Below, one piece after another: positions 9,108 through 18,385 of a stretch of 64,000 bases of DNA. Position numbers and translations under genes: made by a program. This stretch comes from DAOTWA01 sp034435955 (GTDB lineage: Bacteria; Chloroflexota; Anaerolineae; Anaerolineales; Anaerolineaceae): contig DAOTWA010000062.1 of assembly GCA_034435955.1 (NCBI GenBank), forward strand, positions 14,870-78,869, read 5' to 3'. Position 1 is the first letter of the stretch; every line of letters begins with the position of its first letter. Under the pieces are notes generated by a model. It was not told the DNA's origin, did no database searches, and saw only the letters and a list, made by a program, of their open reading frames with translations.

Positions 9108-9806
9108 ATGAATGGGAAAATTTTGGTAGTCGACGATGACGAGCTGCTGGTCAAAAGCCTGAGCTTCAACCTTCGCAAGAACGGTTATGAGGTGATTACC
9201 GCTGGAAGCGCCGAAGAGGCACTGGTGCTGGTGCGCAGCCAAACGCCCGATCTGGTGCTTTTGGATATCAATTTGCCCGGCATGGATGGCCTGGATGCGC
9301 TGCACCATATCCGCGATCTCATGGGCGTGCCGGTCATTTTTCTCACCGCCCGGCGCCGTGACCTGGACCAGATTCTGGGATTGGACCTGGGCGCCGACGA
9401 TTACGTTACCAAACCCTTTGATTTGAACGTGCTGATGGTGCGCATTAAGGCAGTACTGCGGCGAGCCCGCCCCGAGCCATCGTCGTCCGGCCAACCGGCG
9501 CCCATTAAAGCCGGCCAGCTCACCATCGATCCGTATGCCCACACGGTAACGCTCGGCGGTCAGCCGGTGGTGCTCGCCCCCCGCGAGTTCGAGGTGCTGC
9601 GCCTGCTGGCCAGTCAGGCTGGCCATTTGGTGACCACTGAGGAGCTTCTTGAAAAGGTGTGGGGCGCTGAATTTCGCGGCCAATCCCACGTGGTTTACAC
9701 CCACGTGCGTTTGCTGCGCGAGAAGCTCGAGCGCGATCCTGCCAATCCGCGCATGATTCTGACCGTGCGCGGACTGGGTTATCGCCTCGAGCCTCCGGAG
9801 GAGTGA
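9108..9806 (+). CDS. OmpR/PhoB-type response regulator
   Basis: 232 residues. Receiver domain (1-118) with the acidic pair VDDDE, the phosphorylated Asp53 in LVLLDINLPGMDG, Thr in FLTARR and Lys in YVTKPFD. The C-terminal winged helix (about 130-230) has the PREFEVLRLLA and HVRLLREKLE recognition segments typical of OmpR/PhoB. Two TATAAT boxes lie upstream (9025-9030 and 9087-9092). The partner kinase follows with one base between, and an HtrA protease gene comes next, which makes an envelope-stress regulon plausible by analogy with CssRS-htrA of Bacillus subtilis. Confidence 0.96.
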   Translation: MNGKILVVDDDELLVKSLSFNLRKNGYEVITAGSAEEALVLVRSQTPDLVLLDINLPGMDGLDALHHIRDLMGVPVIFLTARRRDLDQILGLDLGADDYVTKPFDLNVLMVRIKAVLRRARPEPSSSGQPAPIKAGQLTIDPYAHTVTLGGQPVVLAPREFEVLRLLASQAGHLVTTEELLEKVWGAEFRGQSHVVYTHVRLLREKLERDPANPRMILTVRGLGYRLEPPEE

Positions 9807-9807
9807 T

Positions 9808-11268
9808 ATGCGCGGATTACGCGCGCGATTGATCCTCAGTCACGTTTTGCCGATGCTGATTATCCTGCCGGTGGTCGGCTTCATCCTGGTTTACCTGCTG
9901 GAGAGCCAGGTCTTGGTCGCCAATCTGTCGCAGGACTTGAGCCGCCAGGCTCTGGTGACTGCCCAGTTCGCCAGCGAATCGCCGGAAATCTGGATCGACC
10001 CGGGACGGGCCGCCGTTTTTGTGCGCGGCGTCAGCTCGATGCTTTCCGCCAATGTTCGGCTTTTGGATTCCCAGAGGCGACTGCTCGTATCCAGCGACCC
10101 GGCGGATGCATCGAAACTGGGGCAGGTTCTTGATTTGCCATCCACACCGGCTTCGCCCGGCGGAGAACGCGGTGTCACCGTCACTTATCGGCAGGTGGGC
10201 GGCAAAGCCCTGGCCGATGTCGTCGTGCCAGTTTTCCTTCCGGATGGATCGGTGCTCGGTTATGTCTGGCTGGTTAATCCCCTGGCAGACGTGTATCAAC
10301 GCATCCTCCAGCTCAGGCAGTTGATCATCATCGTCTTGGGAGTGGCCCTGTTAGCGGGGGTAGTTTCCGGCTTGATCTTCGCCTTGAACCTTGAACGCCC
10401 GCTCAAGCGCACCACTCAGGCTGTGCTGCAATTGGCTGGCAATGAACGCTCCACCCCATTACAGGAGGAAGGCCCGACAGAAGTGCGCCTTTTAGCCAGA
10501 GCCTATAATACCCTCCTCGACCGGCTGGAGACGCTCGAAGCCAGTCGGAAACAGCTCCTGGCCAACCTGATCCATGAACTGGGCCGTCCGCTTGGAGCGC
10601 TAAGCTCGGCCAGCCAGGCGCTGCTGGGCGGCGCCGACGAGGATACCGCCCTGCGTAAAGAGTTGCTGCAGGGTATGGACGACGAATTGCACCGCTTGCA
10701 GCGTTTGCTCGACGATCTGGCCGATCTTTACCAGCAGGCCATCGGACCGCTCGATTTGAGCATGCAGCCGGTCACGTTGGATGATTGGCTCCCGCGAGTG
10801 CTGGCGCCCTGGCGTCAGGCTGCTCAGCAAAAACGGCTGCATTGGGAACAGGACCTGCCGCCGCAGATGCCGGTTGTGGAGATGGATCCGGACCGTATCG
10901 CGCAGGTGCTCGGCAATCTGATCAGCAACGCCATCCGCTACACACCGGCAGGAGGCAAGGTGGCCGTCAGTGTGAAGACTGAAGACGGCACGATTAATTT
11001 CGTGGTGCGGGATACCGGGCCCGGCATTCCTGCCGAGGAACAAGCCCATCTCTTCTCTCCTTTCTTCCGTGGCAGCGCACAATCGCGCTTCCCTCAAGGC
11101 ATGGGGCTGGGGTTGTCCATCGCCCGTGACCTTGTCCAGGCCCACAAAGGCGATATCAGCGTGGATAGCGCCCCCGGCCGAGGAAGTACATTTACGGTCA
11201 GGCTGCCCGTCGTGCATACCCAAGAAGGGCTGACGGACGATCGTACAAAACTCCTGCTTTCTCCTTAA
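9808..11268 (+). CDS. Sensor histidine kinase
   Basis: 486 residues. Two membrane helices (about 12-32 and 170-192) enclose a roughly 135-residue extracytoplasmic sensor domain, followed by a HAMP region (LERPLKRTTQ), the H box with phospho-accepting His256 in LIHELGRPLG, and a HATPase domain with the N box NLISNAIRYTP, G1 DTGPGI and G2 GMGLGLSIA. The H box has Gly-Arg-Pro after the His-Glu-Leu rather than the commoner Arg/Lys-Thr/Ser-Pro, but the rest is intact. Co-translated with the response regulator. It probably senses misfolded or envelope signals, judged only from the downstream protease. Confidence 0.95.
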   Translation: MRGLRARLILSHVLPMLIILPVVGFILVYLLESQVLVANLSQDLSRQALVTAQFASESPEIWIDPGRAAVFVRGVSSMLSANVRLLDSQRRLLVSSDPADASKLGQVLDLPSTPASPGGERGVTVTYRQVGGKALADVVVPVFLPDGSVLGYVWLVNPLADVYQRILQLRQLIIIVLGVALLAGVVSGLIFALNLERPLKRTTQAVLQLAGNERSTPLQEEGPTEVRLLARAYNTLLDRLETLEASRKQLLANLIHELGRPLGALSSASQALLGGADEDTALRKELLQGMDDELHRLQRLLDDLADLYQQAIGPLDLSMQPVTLDDWLPRVLAPWRQAAQQKRLHWEQDLPPQMPVVEMDPDRIAQVLGNLISNAIRYTPAGGKVAVSVKTEDGTINFVVRDTGPGIPAEEQAHLFSPFFRGSAQSRFPQGMGLGLSIARDLVQAHKGDISVDSAPGRGSTFTVRLPVVHTQEGLTDDRTKLLLSP

Positions 11269-11283
11269 AACTCCCTTAAGGTG

Positions 11284-11317
11284 CTGCACAGAATTGGATA
11301 AGGACGCACTCTGCACA
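11284..11317 (+). promoter_or_regulatory. Direct repeat CTGCACA x2, candidate response-regulator site
   Basis: CTGCACA occurs at 11284-11290 and again at 11311-11317, 27 bases start to start, in the 115-base gap before the htrA-like gene. OmpR/PhoB regulators bind direct repeats, and the encoded pair is just upstream, so this is a reasonable but unproven binding site. The usual PhoB spacing is 11 bases, so the fit is not perfect. Confidence 0.3.
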
Positions 11318-11383
11318 TAGTGATATCCTCCCATTAGAAATAACCTCAGAAATCCATTCTGGGAGAATGCAAAAGGAGGAACT

Positions 11384-13021
11384 ATGCGCAAGGGATTATC
11401 CTTTGTTTCACTTTTCGTAGTCGCCGTGTTGGCACTTACAGCCTGTAATGCGGCCGCCATCAACACCCAGGCCAATGCGAACACGGCTACGGCTCCCCAG
11501 AGCAGCGCACCAGTCACTGCCGTCGCTCAGGCGCCGGCGGCCGCTCTGCCAGCAACGGGAAGCGGCGCAACCAACAGCCTGATTGCCGCTTACGAAGGCA
11601 CGCTCGAAACTATTTACCAGCAGGTGAATCCTTCAGTGGTCAACATCCAGGTGACCGAACAGAGCAGCACCAGCCAAAACCCGTTTAGTTTGCCGTTCTT
11701 CAACTTTCCCCAGCAGCAGGTCCCCCAGGTACAGCAAGCGCTGGGATCGGGTTTCGTGTGGGATAATCAGGGCCACATCGTGACGAACAATCACGTGGTG
11801 GCTGGTGCAACGAATATCACGGTGACCTTCTCCGATGGCAGGACAGTGCCGGCCAAAGTCGTCGGCACGGACGTCAACAGCGACCTGGCGGTCATTCAGG
11901 TTAACGTACCGGCTTCCCAGCTTCACCCTGTCACCATGGCCAGCTCATCGAGCGTGAAAGTCGGTCAGCTTGCCATTGCAATCGGCAATCCATTTGGCCT
12001 CTCAGGCACTATGACCACCGGCATCGTCAGCGCTCTTGGCCGCTCACTCCCCGCAGGCGACACCAACACGGGCGGGCCTACCTACACCATCCCTGATGTG
12101 ATCCAGACGGATGCGCCCATCAATCCTGGCAATTCCGGCGGCGTATTGCTCAACGCCGAAGGGCAGGTAATCGGCGTGACCGCCGCGATTGAGTCCTCGA
12201 CGCAATCGTCCGCCGGCATTGGCTTCGTTATCCCCTCGGACATTGTCAACAAGGTCGTTCCTGAGCTGATCAAGAACGGCAAATTCACTTATTCCTACCT
12301 GGGAGTCGAAGGCACCACCCTCGATCCGACCATCAATAAGGCCATGAACCTGAGCTCGGATCAGCAGGGAGCGCTGATCATCTCCGTCACCCCGGGCGGC
12401 CCGGCGGATAAAGCTGGCCTGCGCGGCGGTAGCCAGCAGATCAATGACAACGGCAACCAGGTAGCCGTCGGCGGCGATGTGATCGTCTCGATTGACAATC
12501 AGCCGGTGAAGAATTTCGACGATGTCGTCTCCTATCTAATCAACAACACACAACCCGGACAGAAAGTCGACCTGGGCATTTTGCGGGATGGCAAGCAGAT
12601 GACCGTCACGGTTACCCTGGGCACACGCCCGAATACGCCGCCAGCCACTTCGCAGGTCCCCCAATTATCATCGAGCTCCGCTTTTCTGGGGATCGCTGGG
12701 GTGACCCTCTCACGAGCAATTGATCAGGCCATGAACCTGCCCGCCAGCACCAGGGGGGTGCTGGTTGAGCAGGTTCAGCCTGGAAGTCCGGCGGATCAAG
12801 CTGGCATTCGAGCAGGAAACCAGACGGTTAACGTAAATGGCCGTCAGATCGTTGTCGGAGGAGACATCATCGTCGCGTTTAACGGCCAGCCCGTCGCCAC
12901 CCTGACCGAGCTGCAAGACCTGCTCAGCCAGGCGCATGCTGGTCAGCAGGTGACCATCACGGTGCTGCGCAACGGCAGGCAGATTGATATTCAGGTAACC
13001 TTGGGTCAGGCGGGCTCATAA
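11384..13021 (+). CDS. HtrA/DegP-type serine protease, lipoprotein, with two PDZ domains
   Basis: 545 residues. N-terminal lipoprotein signal with lipobox LTAC (Cys21), a low-complexity Ala/Thr/Gln linker to about residue 65, then a trypsin-like domain with the full triad: His137 in TNNHVVAG, Asp167 in NSDLAV and Ser251 in NPGNSGG. Two PDZ domains follow (about 305-410 and 435-540), each with a G-G-D-I/V-I-V substrate groove segment. It degrades or refolds damaged proteins outside the membrane. Strong RBS (AAGGAGG). Directly after the two-component pair and followed by a hairpin terminator, so probably its own target operon. Triad complete, so active protease expected. Confidence 0.96.
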   Translation: MRKGLSFVSLFVVAVLALTACNAAAINTQANANTATAPQSSAPVTAVAQAPAAALPATGSGATNSLIAAYEGTLETIYQQVNPSVVNIQVTEQSSTSQNPFSLPFFNFPQQQVPQVQQALGSGFVWDNQGHIVTNNHVVAGATNITVTFSDGRTVPAKVVGTDVNSDLAVIQVNVPASQLHPVTMASSSSVKVGQLAIAIGNPFGLSGTMTTGIVSALGRSLPAGDTNTGGPTYTIPDVIQTDAPINPGNSGGVLLNAEGQVIGVTAAIESSTQSSAGIGFVIPSDIVNKVVPELIKNGKFTYSYLGVEGTTLDPTINKAMNLSSDQQGALIISVTPGGPADKAGLRGGSQQINDNGNQVAVGGDVIVSIDNQPVKNFDDVVSYLINNTQPGQKVDLGILRDGKQMTVTVTLGTRPNTPPATSQVPQLSSSSAFLGIAGVTLSRAIDQAMNLPASTRGVLVEQVQPGSPADQAGIRAGNQTVNVNGRQIVVGGDIIVAFNGQPVATLTELQDLLSQAHAGQQVTITVLRNGRQIDIQVTLGQAGS

Positions 13022-13086
13022 AAACGGACATCCGGCGAGGATGCAGACGCCAACCCATTGGCTGATGACCATTTTGGATCGGGACA

Positions 13087-13116
13087 GGGGCGCAAGCAAA
13101 GTGCCCCTTATTATTT
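13087..13116 (+). terminator. Rho-independent terminator after the htrA-like gene
   Basis: GGGGCGC (13087-13093) pairs with GTGCCCC (13101-13107) across a 7-base loop, with one G-U pair, followed by TTATTATTT. It overlaps the last codons of the converging mprF-like gene. Confidence 0.7.
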
Positions 13117-15771
13117 AATGAACTCCCAAAGGAAATCATCGCCCGAGTCCGCCCGAACCAAGGCGATGGCAATCGCCGGCAGCGCCGCCGGTCCAGTGTA
13201 GATCAGATAGCGGGGCGACCATTCGGGATCGAATTTTTGTTTAAATGCGTGCAGGCCTTTGAAATTGTAGAACTGGTTGACGTGCTCGAAAATGTAATGC
13301 ATGGCGCGCTCCACTGCGGGATCCTCATTGCGCAGCCCGACGCCTGCCAACGCGCTCAACCCCAGATTGAAGGTCTCATATCCCTGTTCTCTGGCCCATT
13401 GGATCAACGACACAAACAAGAAATCCATCGTGCCCGGCTCAGTGCGGGTGAGCCGGCGCATCAAATCTACACCGATCTCATTGCGCTGATATTCCGGCAG
13501 GATGGTGGCGAAAGCCACGATCGCCCCATCGGCTGCCTGGATGGTCATGATGCGGCTGCTGCGAATATAATTGTCTTCGAACCAGCCCAGCGAAAAACGT
13601 TTCTCTGTGCCGCGCACAACCGTCAGCCATTCGTCGCTGATCATTCTTAGCTCGGCCAGCAGTTCGTCGCTGATGGGCGGTAGATGAATGCTGGCCCGGT
13701 AACCCAGGCGGGTCAGCTTGTTGACGATGTTGCGCAGTGGTTTCGCGCGGCTGCCTTCCAGCGTGAATTGCTTCAGGTGAACGATGGCCTCGTGGCCGAT
13801 GCACAGACTGGCAAACCCCGCCTGCCGGTATTCGTCGAGATGATCGGGTAGGACCTGATAGAAGGCCGGCTGCCAGTCGTTGTGCGAGCAATGCACCTTG
13901 AATTCCTCCAGGGCAGCCGGAAAGTCATCGCTGGGTCCGATCGGGTCGCCCAGCGCAAGAGCGATTCGACCTTTTGCCACAAAGGCGATTACGCTGCCGC
14001 CCTGGCTAAAAAAGTAAGTTTTATCCTCGAAGAGCGTCAATCGCGCCAGGGACGAACGGCCGTAACGTTCCACGATCTCGGCGGCGTGCTTTCGTTCTGC
14101 TTCACTGGCCGGCTGGCGGATGAGCACCGGGCGCGCCAGCATGAGCATAGCATAGCCAGTCGTGGCTGCGCCGACGAAATAGATCGAATCGGCGAAGAAC
14201 CGCCCGAAGGAAGTCAAGGGACGGATTCCGGGATCGGCGAATTGGGTGAACATCATGATTGTCTGCACGAGCGCCTGGTATGGGCCGAACTGTACGCTGA
14301 AGTGCCTGTCGAGCAGGTAAAAACCGAGCATTCCATAAGCCATGGTGAAGAGTAATGCGGCGCCGAGCACGCGCAGACCTTGCCGGATCGAGGGCGGGTC
14401 AGAGTGGGCGTGGAACTCAGCTCGCAGGCTGAACAGCCACAAAGCCAGGCCGGCGGCGAAGATGGCGCCTTCGTACTCCAGCCTGGCCAGGTGGGTCAGA
14501 CTCGAGAGCACCAGGATGGCGATCGCCAACGCCCAGCCGACACGCTTGCGCCGCCAAAGGTTAGAGGCCAGCAGGATGAGGGCGAATCCGGCCAGCGCGG
14601 TGGCCAGGTGAGTGCCGTGGCGCACTTCGAGAGGTAATATATTTCGTATAGACATCAATCGGCTGGTAAGTGTGGGCCTCACCGAAGAGAGCAGGTTAAT
14701 GATCCCCATCAAACCGGTGAGCAGCGCCGCCAGCCGGACGCTGCCTTCATCACTCGTGTAAGCCCGTTGATAGGAGAAAGACCTGATGCGACGTAAGGCG
14801 AAAAAGCCTGCCACCAGCGGTATCCAAAACGTCAATCCTCGAAAAGAGAGGGCCGCTACGGTTGCCGCGGAAGCAGGCACGCCCAGCCAGGTGTACACCA
14901 GCGCCATTGCTCCCTCGACCACGCCGATCCCCTCGGGCGTGATGGCGATAAACCAAGAAAGAATGCCAAAGGCGAAGCCAGAAATCAGGGTGCTCAGATG
15001 AATGGTCTGGTGGAAGGCGAGAAAAACGAAGTTCAAACTGACCAGATCGACGGCATAGGCGCCCAAGGCGATCAACACACTGCGTCTTAGCCGGCTGGGG
15101 TGCGCGCCGATGGCCAGAGCAGCGGTTGAAAAATTCTCCGCGCTGCTCTGCGCCCAATCTGCTGGCAGAAATGAACGGCGATGCAGTCGCCCGGCCAAAG
15201 CCTCTATCCAGCTTTGATACCTTCCCAGCCAAAATGCCAACAGGGATGGGCGGCGCAAACCGAGCAGCATCATGCCGCTGAGCAGCGCAAAGATCACCAG
15301 CAGCGTGACCGCACCGGCAACTTCCAGAGTTTGAACATGATGGGTTAATAAAAGGTGTGCAAGGTTGAAGGCCAGGATCAGGGTAAATGCGATGTAATCG
15401 GCTGTATGAACCAATAGTATGCCTGCGGTTGCGCGGGCCGGGGATTCTCCTCGCCGGGCGGCGTCATCTGCGAACAGAGCCGCCCCATTGGTACTACCCG
15501 TGGGTGCAGCGACGTTTTCAAAAATGGAAGCGAATAGCACCGGGATCAACTCAGAGAGGCGGGTGCGCACACCAACTGTGGTGAAAGCCGACTGATAGAC
15601 TCCCGTGTAAAGAAGATAATAAATCACCTGAGCCAGCGCAGCCGCCAGCAGCCACTGCCATCTTCCCGTGGCCAGCGTTGGGCCAAGGCGTTCGATGCCA
15701 GGCAGGTTGCTGACGACCAGCCAGATGAAGATGATCAGCAAAAGGGATACAATCCAACGCCGCCTCATCAT
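13111..15771 (-). CDS. MprF-like lysyl-phosphatidylglycerol synthase/flippase
   Basis: 886 residues. The N-terminal part (about 1-330) has eight or so membrane helices like the LPG flippase (UPF0104) domain, then more helices to about 560. The C-terminal part (about 575-875) is the cytoplasmic GNAT-like aminoacyl-transferase domain (DUF2156) with GDPIGPSDDF, DFLFVSLIQWA and FKQKFDPEWSPRYL. MprF transfers Lys (or Ala) from aminoacyl-tRNA to phosphatidylglycerol and flips the product, lowering surface negative charge and giving resistance to cationic peptides. Monocistronic. The aminoacyl specificity cannot be predicted here. The gene converges on the htrA unit. Confidence 0.92.
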   Translation of the reverse strand: MMRRRWIVSLLLIIFIWLVVSNLPGIERLGPTLATGRWQWLLAAALAQVIYYLLYTGVYQSAFTTVGVRTRLSELIPVLFASIFENVAAPTGSTNGAALFADDAARRGESPARATAGILLVHTADYIAFTLILAFNLAHLLLTHHVQTLEVAGAVTLLVIFALLSGMMLLGLRRPSLLAFWLGRYQSWIEALAGRLHRRSFLPADWAQSSAENFSTAALAIGAHPSRLRRSVLIALGAYAVDLVSLNFVFLAFHQTIHLSTLISGFAFGILSWFIAITPEGIGVVEGAMALVYTWLGVPASAATVAALSFRGLTFWIPLVAGFFALRRIRSFSYQRAYTSDEGSVRLAALLTGLMGIINLLSSVRPTLTSRLMSIRNILPLEVRHGTHLATALAGFALILLASNLWRRKRVGWALAIAILVLSSLTHLARLEYEGAIFAAGLALWLFSLRAEFHAHSDPPSIRQGLRVLGAALLFTMAYGMLGFYLLDRHFSVQFGPYQALVQTIMMFTQFADPGIRPLTSFGRFFADSIYFVGAATTGYAMLMLARPVLIRQPASEAERKHAAEIVERYGRSSLARLTLFEDKTYFFSQGGSVIAFVAKGRIALALGDPIGPSDDFPAALEEFKVHCSHNDWQPAFYQVLPDHLDEYRQAGFASLCIGHEAIVHLKQFTLEGSRAKPLRNIVNKLTRLGYRASIHLPPISDELLAELRMISDEWLTVVRGTEKRFSLGWFEDNYIRSSRIMTIQAADGAIVAFATILPEYQRNEIGVDLMRRLTRTEPGTMDFLFVSLIQWAREQGYETFNLGLSALAGVGLRNEDPAVERAMHYIFEHVNQFYNFKGLHAFKQKFDPEWSPRYLIYTGPAALPAIAIALVRADSGDDFLWEFIK

Positions 15772-15954
15772 TGACCGCCTGGGTTATAGTCCATTCTCAA
15801 GTTCCTCACAATGTGGTGCAAATCGATTTGAGCTCTAAATTAATGATCCAACGAATACCCTTGGAGAATGTGGATTTCCCAACTTTTTCTAAGAGTCTGG
15901 TAAGAAAAGCAAAAAGGACTTGCCGAATGGCCTGAAATCTGGTAATATAAAAGC

Positions 15955-15993
15955 GACAAACACTTGGGTGCCCCCCTCACCCAGGTGTTTGTC
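15955..15993 (-). terminator. Strong hairpin terminator closing the ftsZ-containing operon
   Basis: A 16-base stem (15955-15970 with 15978-15993, one G-U pair) and a 7-base loop. On the minus strand it starts four bases after the stop of the last operon gene and is followed by GCTTTTATATT. The rest of the 15772-15996 gap shows no gene. Confidence 0.8.
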
Positions 15994-15996
15994 AAT

Positions 15997-16695
15997 TTAA
16001 GGCGTAATTACCTTGCAATTGAACGGCAGTCCGGGGGAGGATAGATTTTTCCAGTCGCTCAGCAGCATTTCCAGTCCGAGATCGGTGTGCAGATGATCAG
16101 GTATCAGGGCGGACAGCAGGCGGGTCCAATCCAGGCTGGCCTGGAGATCATTCACGCGGCTGCAATACACCGGAATGGTGGATGCCGGGTCCTTGTTAAA
16201 ATCCGCTTCATTTGTTTTCTTGATCGTGTCTGAGATACCATTAAAACCGCTCGGATCCTTCAGGAAAGCTTCCAGGGCGGCCAGACCTAGACGGTCTGAG
16301 AGGATGTAGCCGGTCCAGCCTATTTGTTCCTCTTTCAGGGCGTTGGTAAATGCCTGGCTGAGAGCTTTGTCGTGATCAAGGCTGAATGCCTCTGCCAGGC
16401 GGTTGGCCATTTCGCCGTCCCTGGCAATCTCGGCCGGGAAGAGGGGGATAAAGGTCAGCATTGGGTGGCCTGGAATGTACATCAGCAAGGACAGCCCATC
16501 CAGCCGAGGATCGTCGCCGCTCAGATCATCCACCTGGATCAAAAGCAGGGTACGCTGAGCATCCTTATTGATCAGCGTGGCCGGCTGGGCTGCCTGCAGT
16601 GCTTTTTGGCGCTGCAATTGACTGCCCGCCTGGACGCCAATAACCAGGCAGACGATAAACGCCAGCAACGAGAGAACGATGGCTACAACCTTCAT
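15997..16695 (-). CDS. Membrane-anchored protein of unknown function, last gene of the ftsZ operon
   Basis: 232 residues. One N-terminal membrane helix (about 3-24), then a soluble domain that is probably outside the cell. The stretch TLLLIQVDDLSGDDPRLDGLSLL followed by PLFPAEIARD, in pieces, loosely recalls the core beta-strands of LytR-CpsA-Psr proteins (VDxxx...RSDTM, IPRD), but the key arginines and aspartates are not convincingly conserved, so I leave it unassigned. Begins 4 bases after the stop of the preceding gene. Confidence 0.75.
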   Translation of the reverse strand: MKVVAIVLSLLAFIVCLVIGVQAGSQLQRQKALQAAQPATLINKDAQRTLLLIQVDDLSGDDPRLDGLSLLMYIPGHPMLTFIPLFPAEIARDGEMANRLAEAFSLDHDKALSQAFTNALKEEQIGWTGYILSDRLGLAALEAFLKDPSGFNGISDTIKKTNEADFNKDPASTIPVYCSRVNDLQASLDWTRLLSALIPDHLHTDLGLEMLLSDWKNLSSPGLPFNCKVITP

Positions 16696-16699
16696 ACAA

Positions 16700-17821
16700 T
16701 CAGGGACGGACTTTGAATAAATTCTTCTCTTGTGGGTGATCGAATGCGGGTGCTTCGGAAGCCTCCCGCAAATTTTGCGTTGCCAGTTGTCCCAGGATAT
16801 TGTAGAAAGGATGCCTGTTCAGGTTGGCGCGGATCAGGCTGGTCGAACTTTCGTCAGGTGACGCTTGCCCCTCCGCCGGCGGGTTTAGCCGATGAATAAA
16901 GACCGTTCCGATGTAAAGCTGTGCTCGCAACTGGCGGTAAGCCTGGCTCAACCAGAGGGATTGTGCCTGTGGAGTGTTAATGGTGGCATCCTCCACTCCT
17001 ATTCTACCAGAAGGCCAGGATAAATCGGTAATCCAAATCACGCCATCGCTGTGATTATTTGCCACCATCACCTTGCGAATTTCTTCGTAATGGCGCAATG
17101 AAGGTGGTCCCCCTGCCACAGGCGGCTGCAGCGAATCGCCGCTGACATCTGCCAGATGGAGACTCACGACCGGCATGACCTCCCGTGCGCCTGCATCATA
17201 CAGGCCCTGCAGAAAAGCCAGATCGTCAATATCCCCATTGGATTTGCCTGGCAGTAGAGGCGTCAGGCCGCCTGCGACTACCAGGACCGGGATGCCCGCT
17301 TCTTTGATCGATGCCTGGACGGTTGTCAGTAATTCCGTGTAAGCACGCGCATCGGGTGGGCCTCCCCAGCCGACGGCGGTATTGGCTGCCGGAAATAGCT
17401 CGACCGCGGCGAGCTTGTTTCCGTAGCGCCGTTCCAGATTAACCACGAACCATGCCGTCAGGCGTGGGTCTGGTCCATGCTCTCCCATCGCCCAGTCTGG
17501 CGCAGCGCTGAGGCTGAGCAGCACAACGAGGTTGAATTGAGCGGCGGCGGCAAAAACCTCATCCAGATTGCGCAGGTCAGGTTGGGAATTTGGATCGGGC
17601 CAACGTTTAGCCCAATTCAGATCGACGGAGATCCAATCCAACCGCAGTTCAGCGGCCGAATTAACCGCCTGCTCGAGATAGCTGCCGTCCAGGTCCAGGC
17701 GTGCGCCGTAACCAAATTCCGGTGAATCAGGAGTTCCTCTGGCCGCTTCCGCTGTCAGAGGAATGCTAAAGACTACCCCCCCGATACACAGGAATACGAG
17801 TATGGTCCGCCGCCAGCCCAT
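16700..17821 (-). CDS. Secreted TIM-barrel (glycoside hydrolase-like) protein, possibly non-catalytic
   Basis: 373 residues with a cleavable signal peptide (AEAARG around residue 27). The mature part reads as a beta/alpha barrel of the clan GH-A type: WISVDLNWAKRWP, LDEVFAAAAQFNLVVLLSLSA in two parts, ERRYGNKLAAVEL and GGLTPLLP. In GH5/GH39-like enzymes strand 4 ends in a WNEPN type motif with the acid/base Glu. The matching place here is ELFPAANTAVG, with no Glu in the normal position. It may bind rather than cut polysaccharide, or belong to a family with different catalytic positions. Its operon with ftsZ suggests a role at the cell wall or surface. Confidence 0.75.
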   Translation of the reverse strand: MGWRRTILVFLCIGGVVFSIPLTAEAARGTPDSPEFGYGARLDLDGSYLEQAVNSAAELRLDWISVDLNWAKRWPDPNSQPDLRNLDEVFAAAAQFNLVVLLSLSAAPDWAMGEHGPDPRLTAWFVVNLERRYGNKLAAVELFPAANTAVGWGGPPDARAYTELLTTVQASIKEAGIPVLVVAGGLTPLLPGKSNGDIDDLAFLQGLYDAGAREVMPVVSLHLADVSGDSLQPPVAGGPPSLRHYEEIRKVMVANNHSDGVIWITDLSWPSGRIGVEDATINTPQAQSLWLSQAYRQLRAQLYIGTVFIHRLNPPAEGQASPDESSTSLIRANLNRHPFYNILGQLATQNLREASEAPAFDHPQEKNLFKVRP

Positions 17822-17825
17822 CCAA

Positions 17826-18041
17826 CTACCAGGTGATCACACCCGACGCTCCCAGGAGATACCCGGTGGCCATGCCGAGGATGGAAGCCGCCAGGATCAG
17901 CGTTGGAAGCCAAACGATCCCGCCTTGATGCACCAGTTGATACCCCACCCGAACGCAGGATCGGATGATGGGTGATTCGGTCATGAGCGAGATGGTTGTG
18001 TCCCAAAAAGCCAGTTCCATCTTCAATAAAGCTGTTTTCAT
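17826..18041 (-). CDS. Tiny membrane protein of the ftsZ operon
   Basis: 71 residues. The C-terminal half is one clear membrane helix (about 44-65, GIVWLPTLILAASILGMATG); the N-terminal half is amphipathic. ATG start with GGGAGG nine bases upstream. Four bases before the start of the secreted barrel gene. I do not recognise a family. The overlapping alternative frame has no helix pattern or RBS and is rejected. Confidence 0.65.
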   Translation of the reverse strand: MKTALLKMELAFWDTTISLMTESPIIRSCVRVGYQLVHQGGIVWLPTLILAASILGMATGYLLGASGVITW

Positions 18042-18121
18042 TCCTCAACCTCCCCTAGCCTGGAGTTTCGCGCCGCCGGCCAGATGACCCCCGGTCCGGC
18101 ATGGAGTGATGTTCCGTACTT

Positions 18122-18367
18122 CTATCGCGATGACGTTACTTTCAGAATCTTTCCTTTCTCATCCGCCACGACTCGGATCGTACGCGTCAGACTTCTCCCA
18201 TCTTCTGTGATGCCTTTGCCGTGGAAAATAAGCAGGTAGTTCGATTTCGTACTTCCTGATGCGCGTGAAGTCGCCCCCTGCACCTGAACGCGGGGTCGGC
18301 AGCCAGCTACTTCAGGAAAGCGGCGATAAACTTGCTTGCAAACTGCATCGAGTGCTTTTCCATCCAT
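18122..18367 (-). CDS. Small basic protein of unknown function, ftsZ operon
   Basis: 81 residues, no signal or membrane helix. The pattern (a helix DAVCKQVYRRFPEVAG, then alternating strands with NYLLIFHGKG and TRTIRVVADEKGKILKVTSS) suggests a small alpha-plus-beta domain. Begins 18 bases after the ftsZ stop. It contains two cysteines (about residues 10 and 23). No family recognised; the context suggests a division or surface-related partner. Confidence 0.65.
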   Translation of the reverse strand: MDGKALDAVCKQVYRRFPEVAGCRPRVQVQGATSRASGSTKSNYLLIFHGKGITEDGRSLTRTIRVVADEKGKILKVTSSR

Positions 18368-18385
18368 GGCGGATTCCCTCGATGG

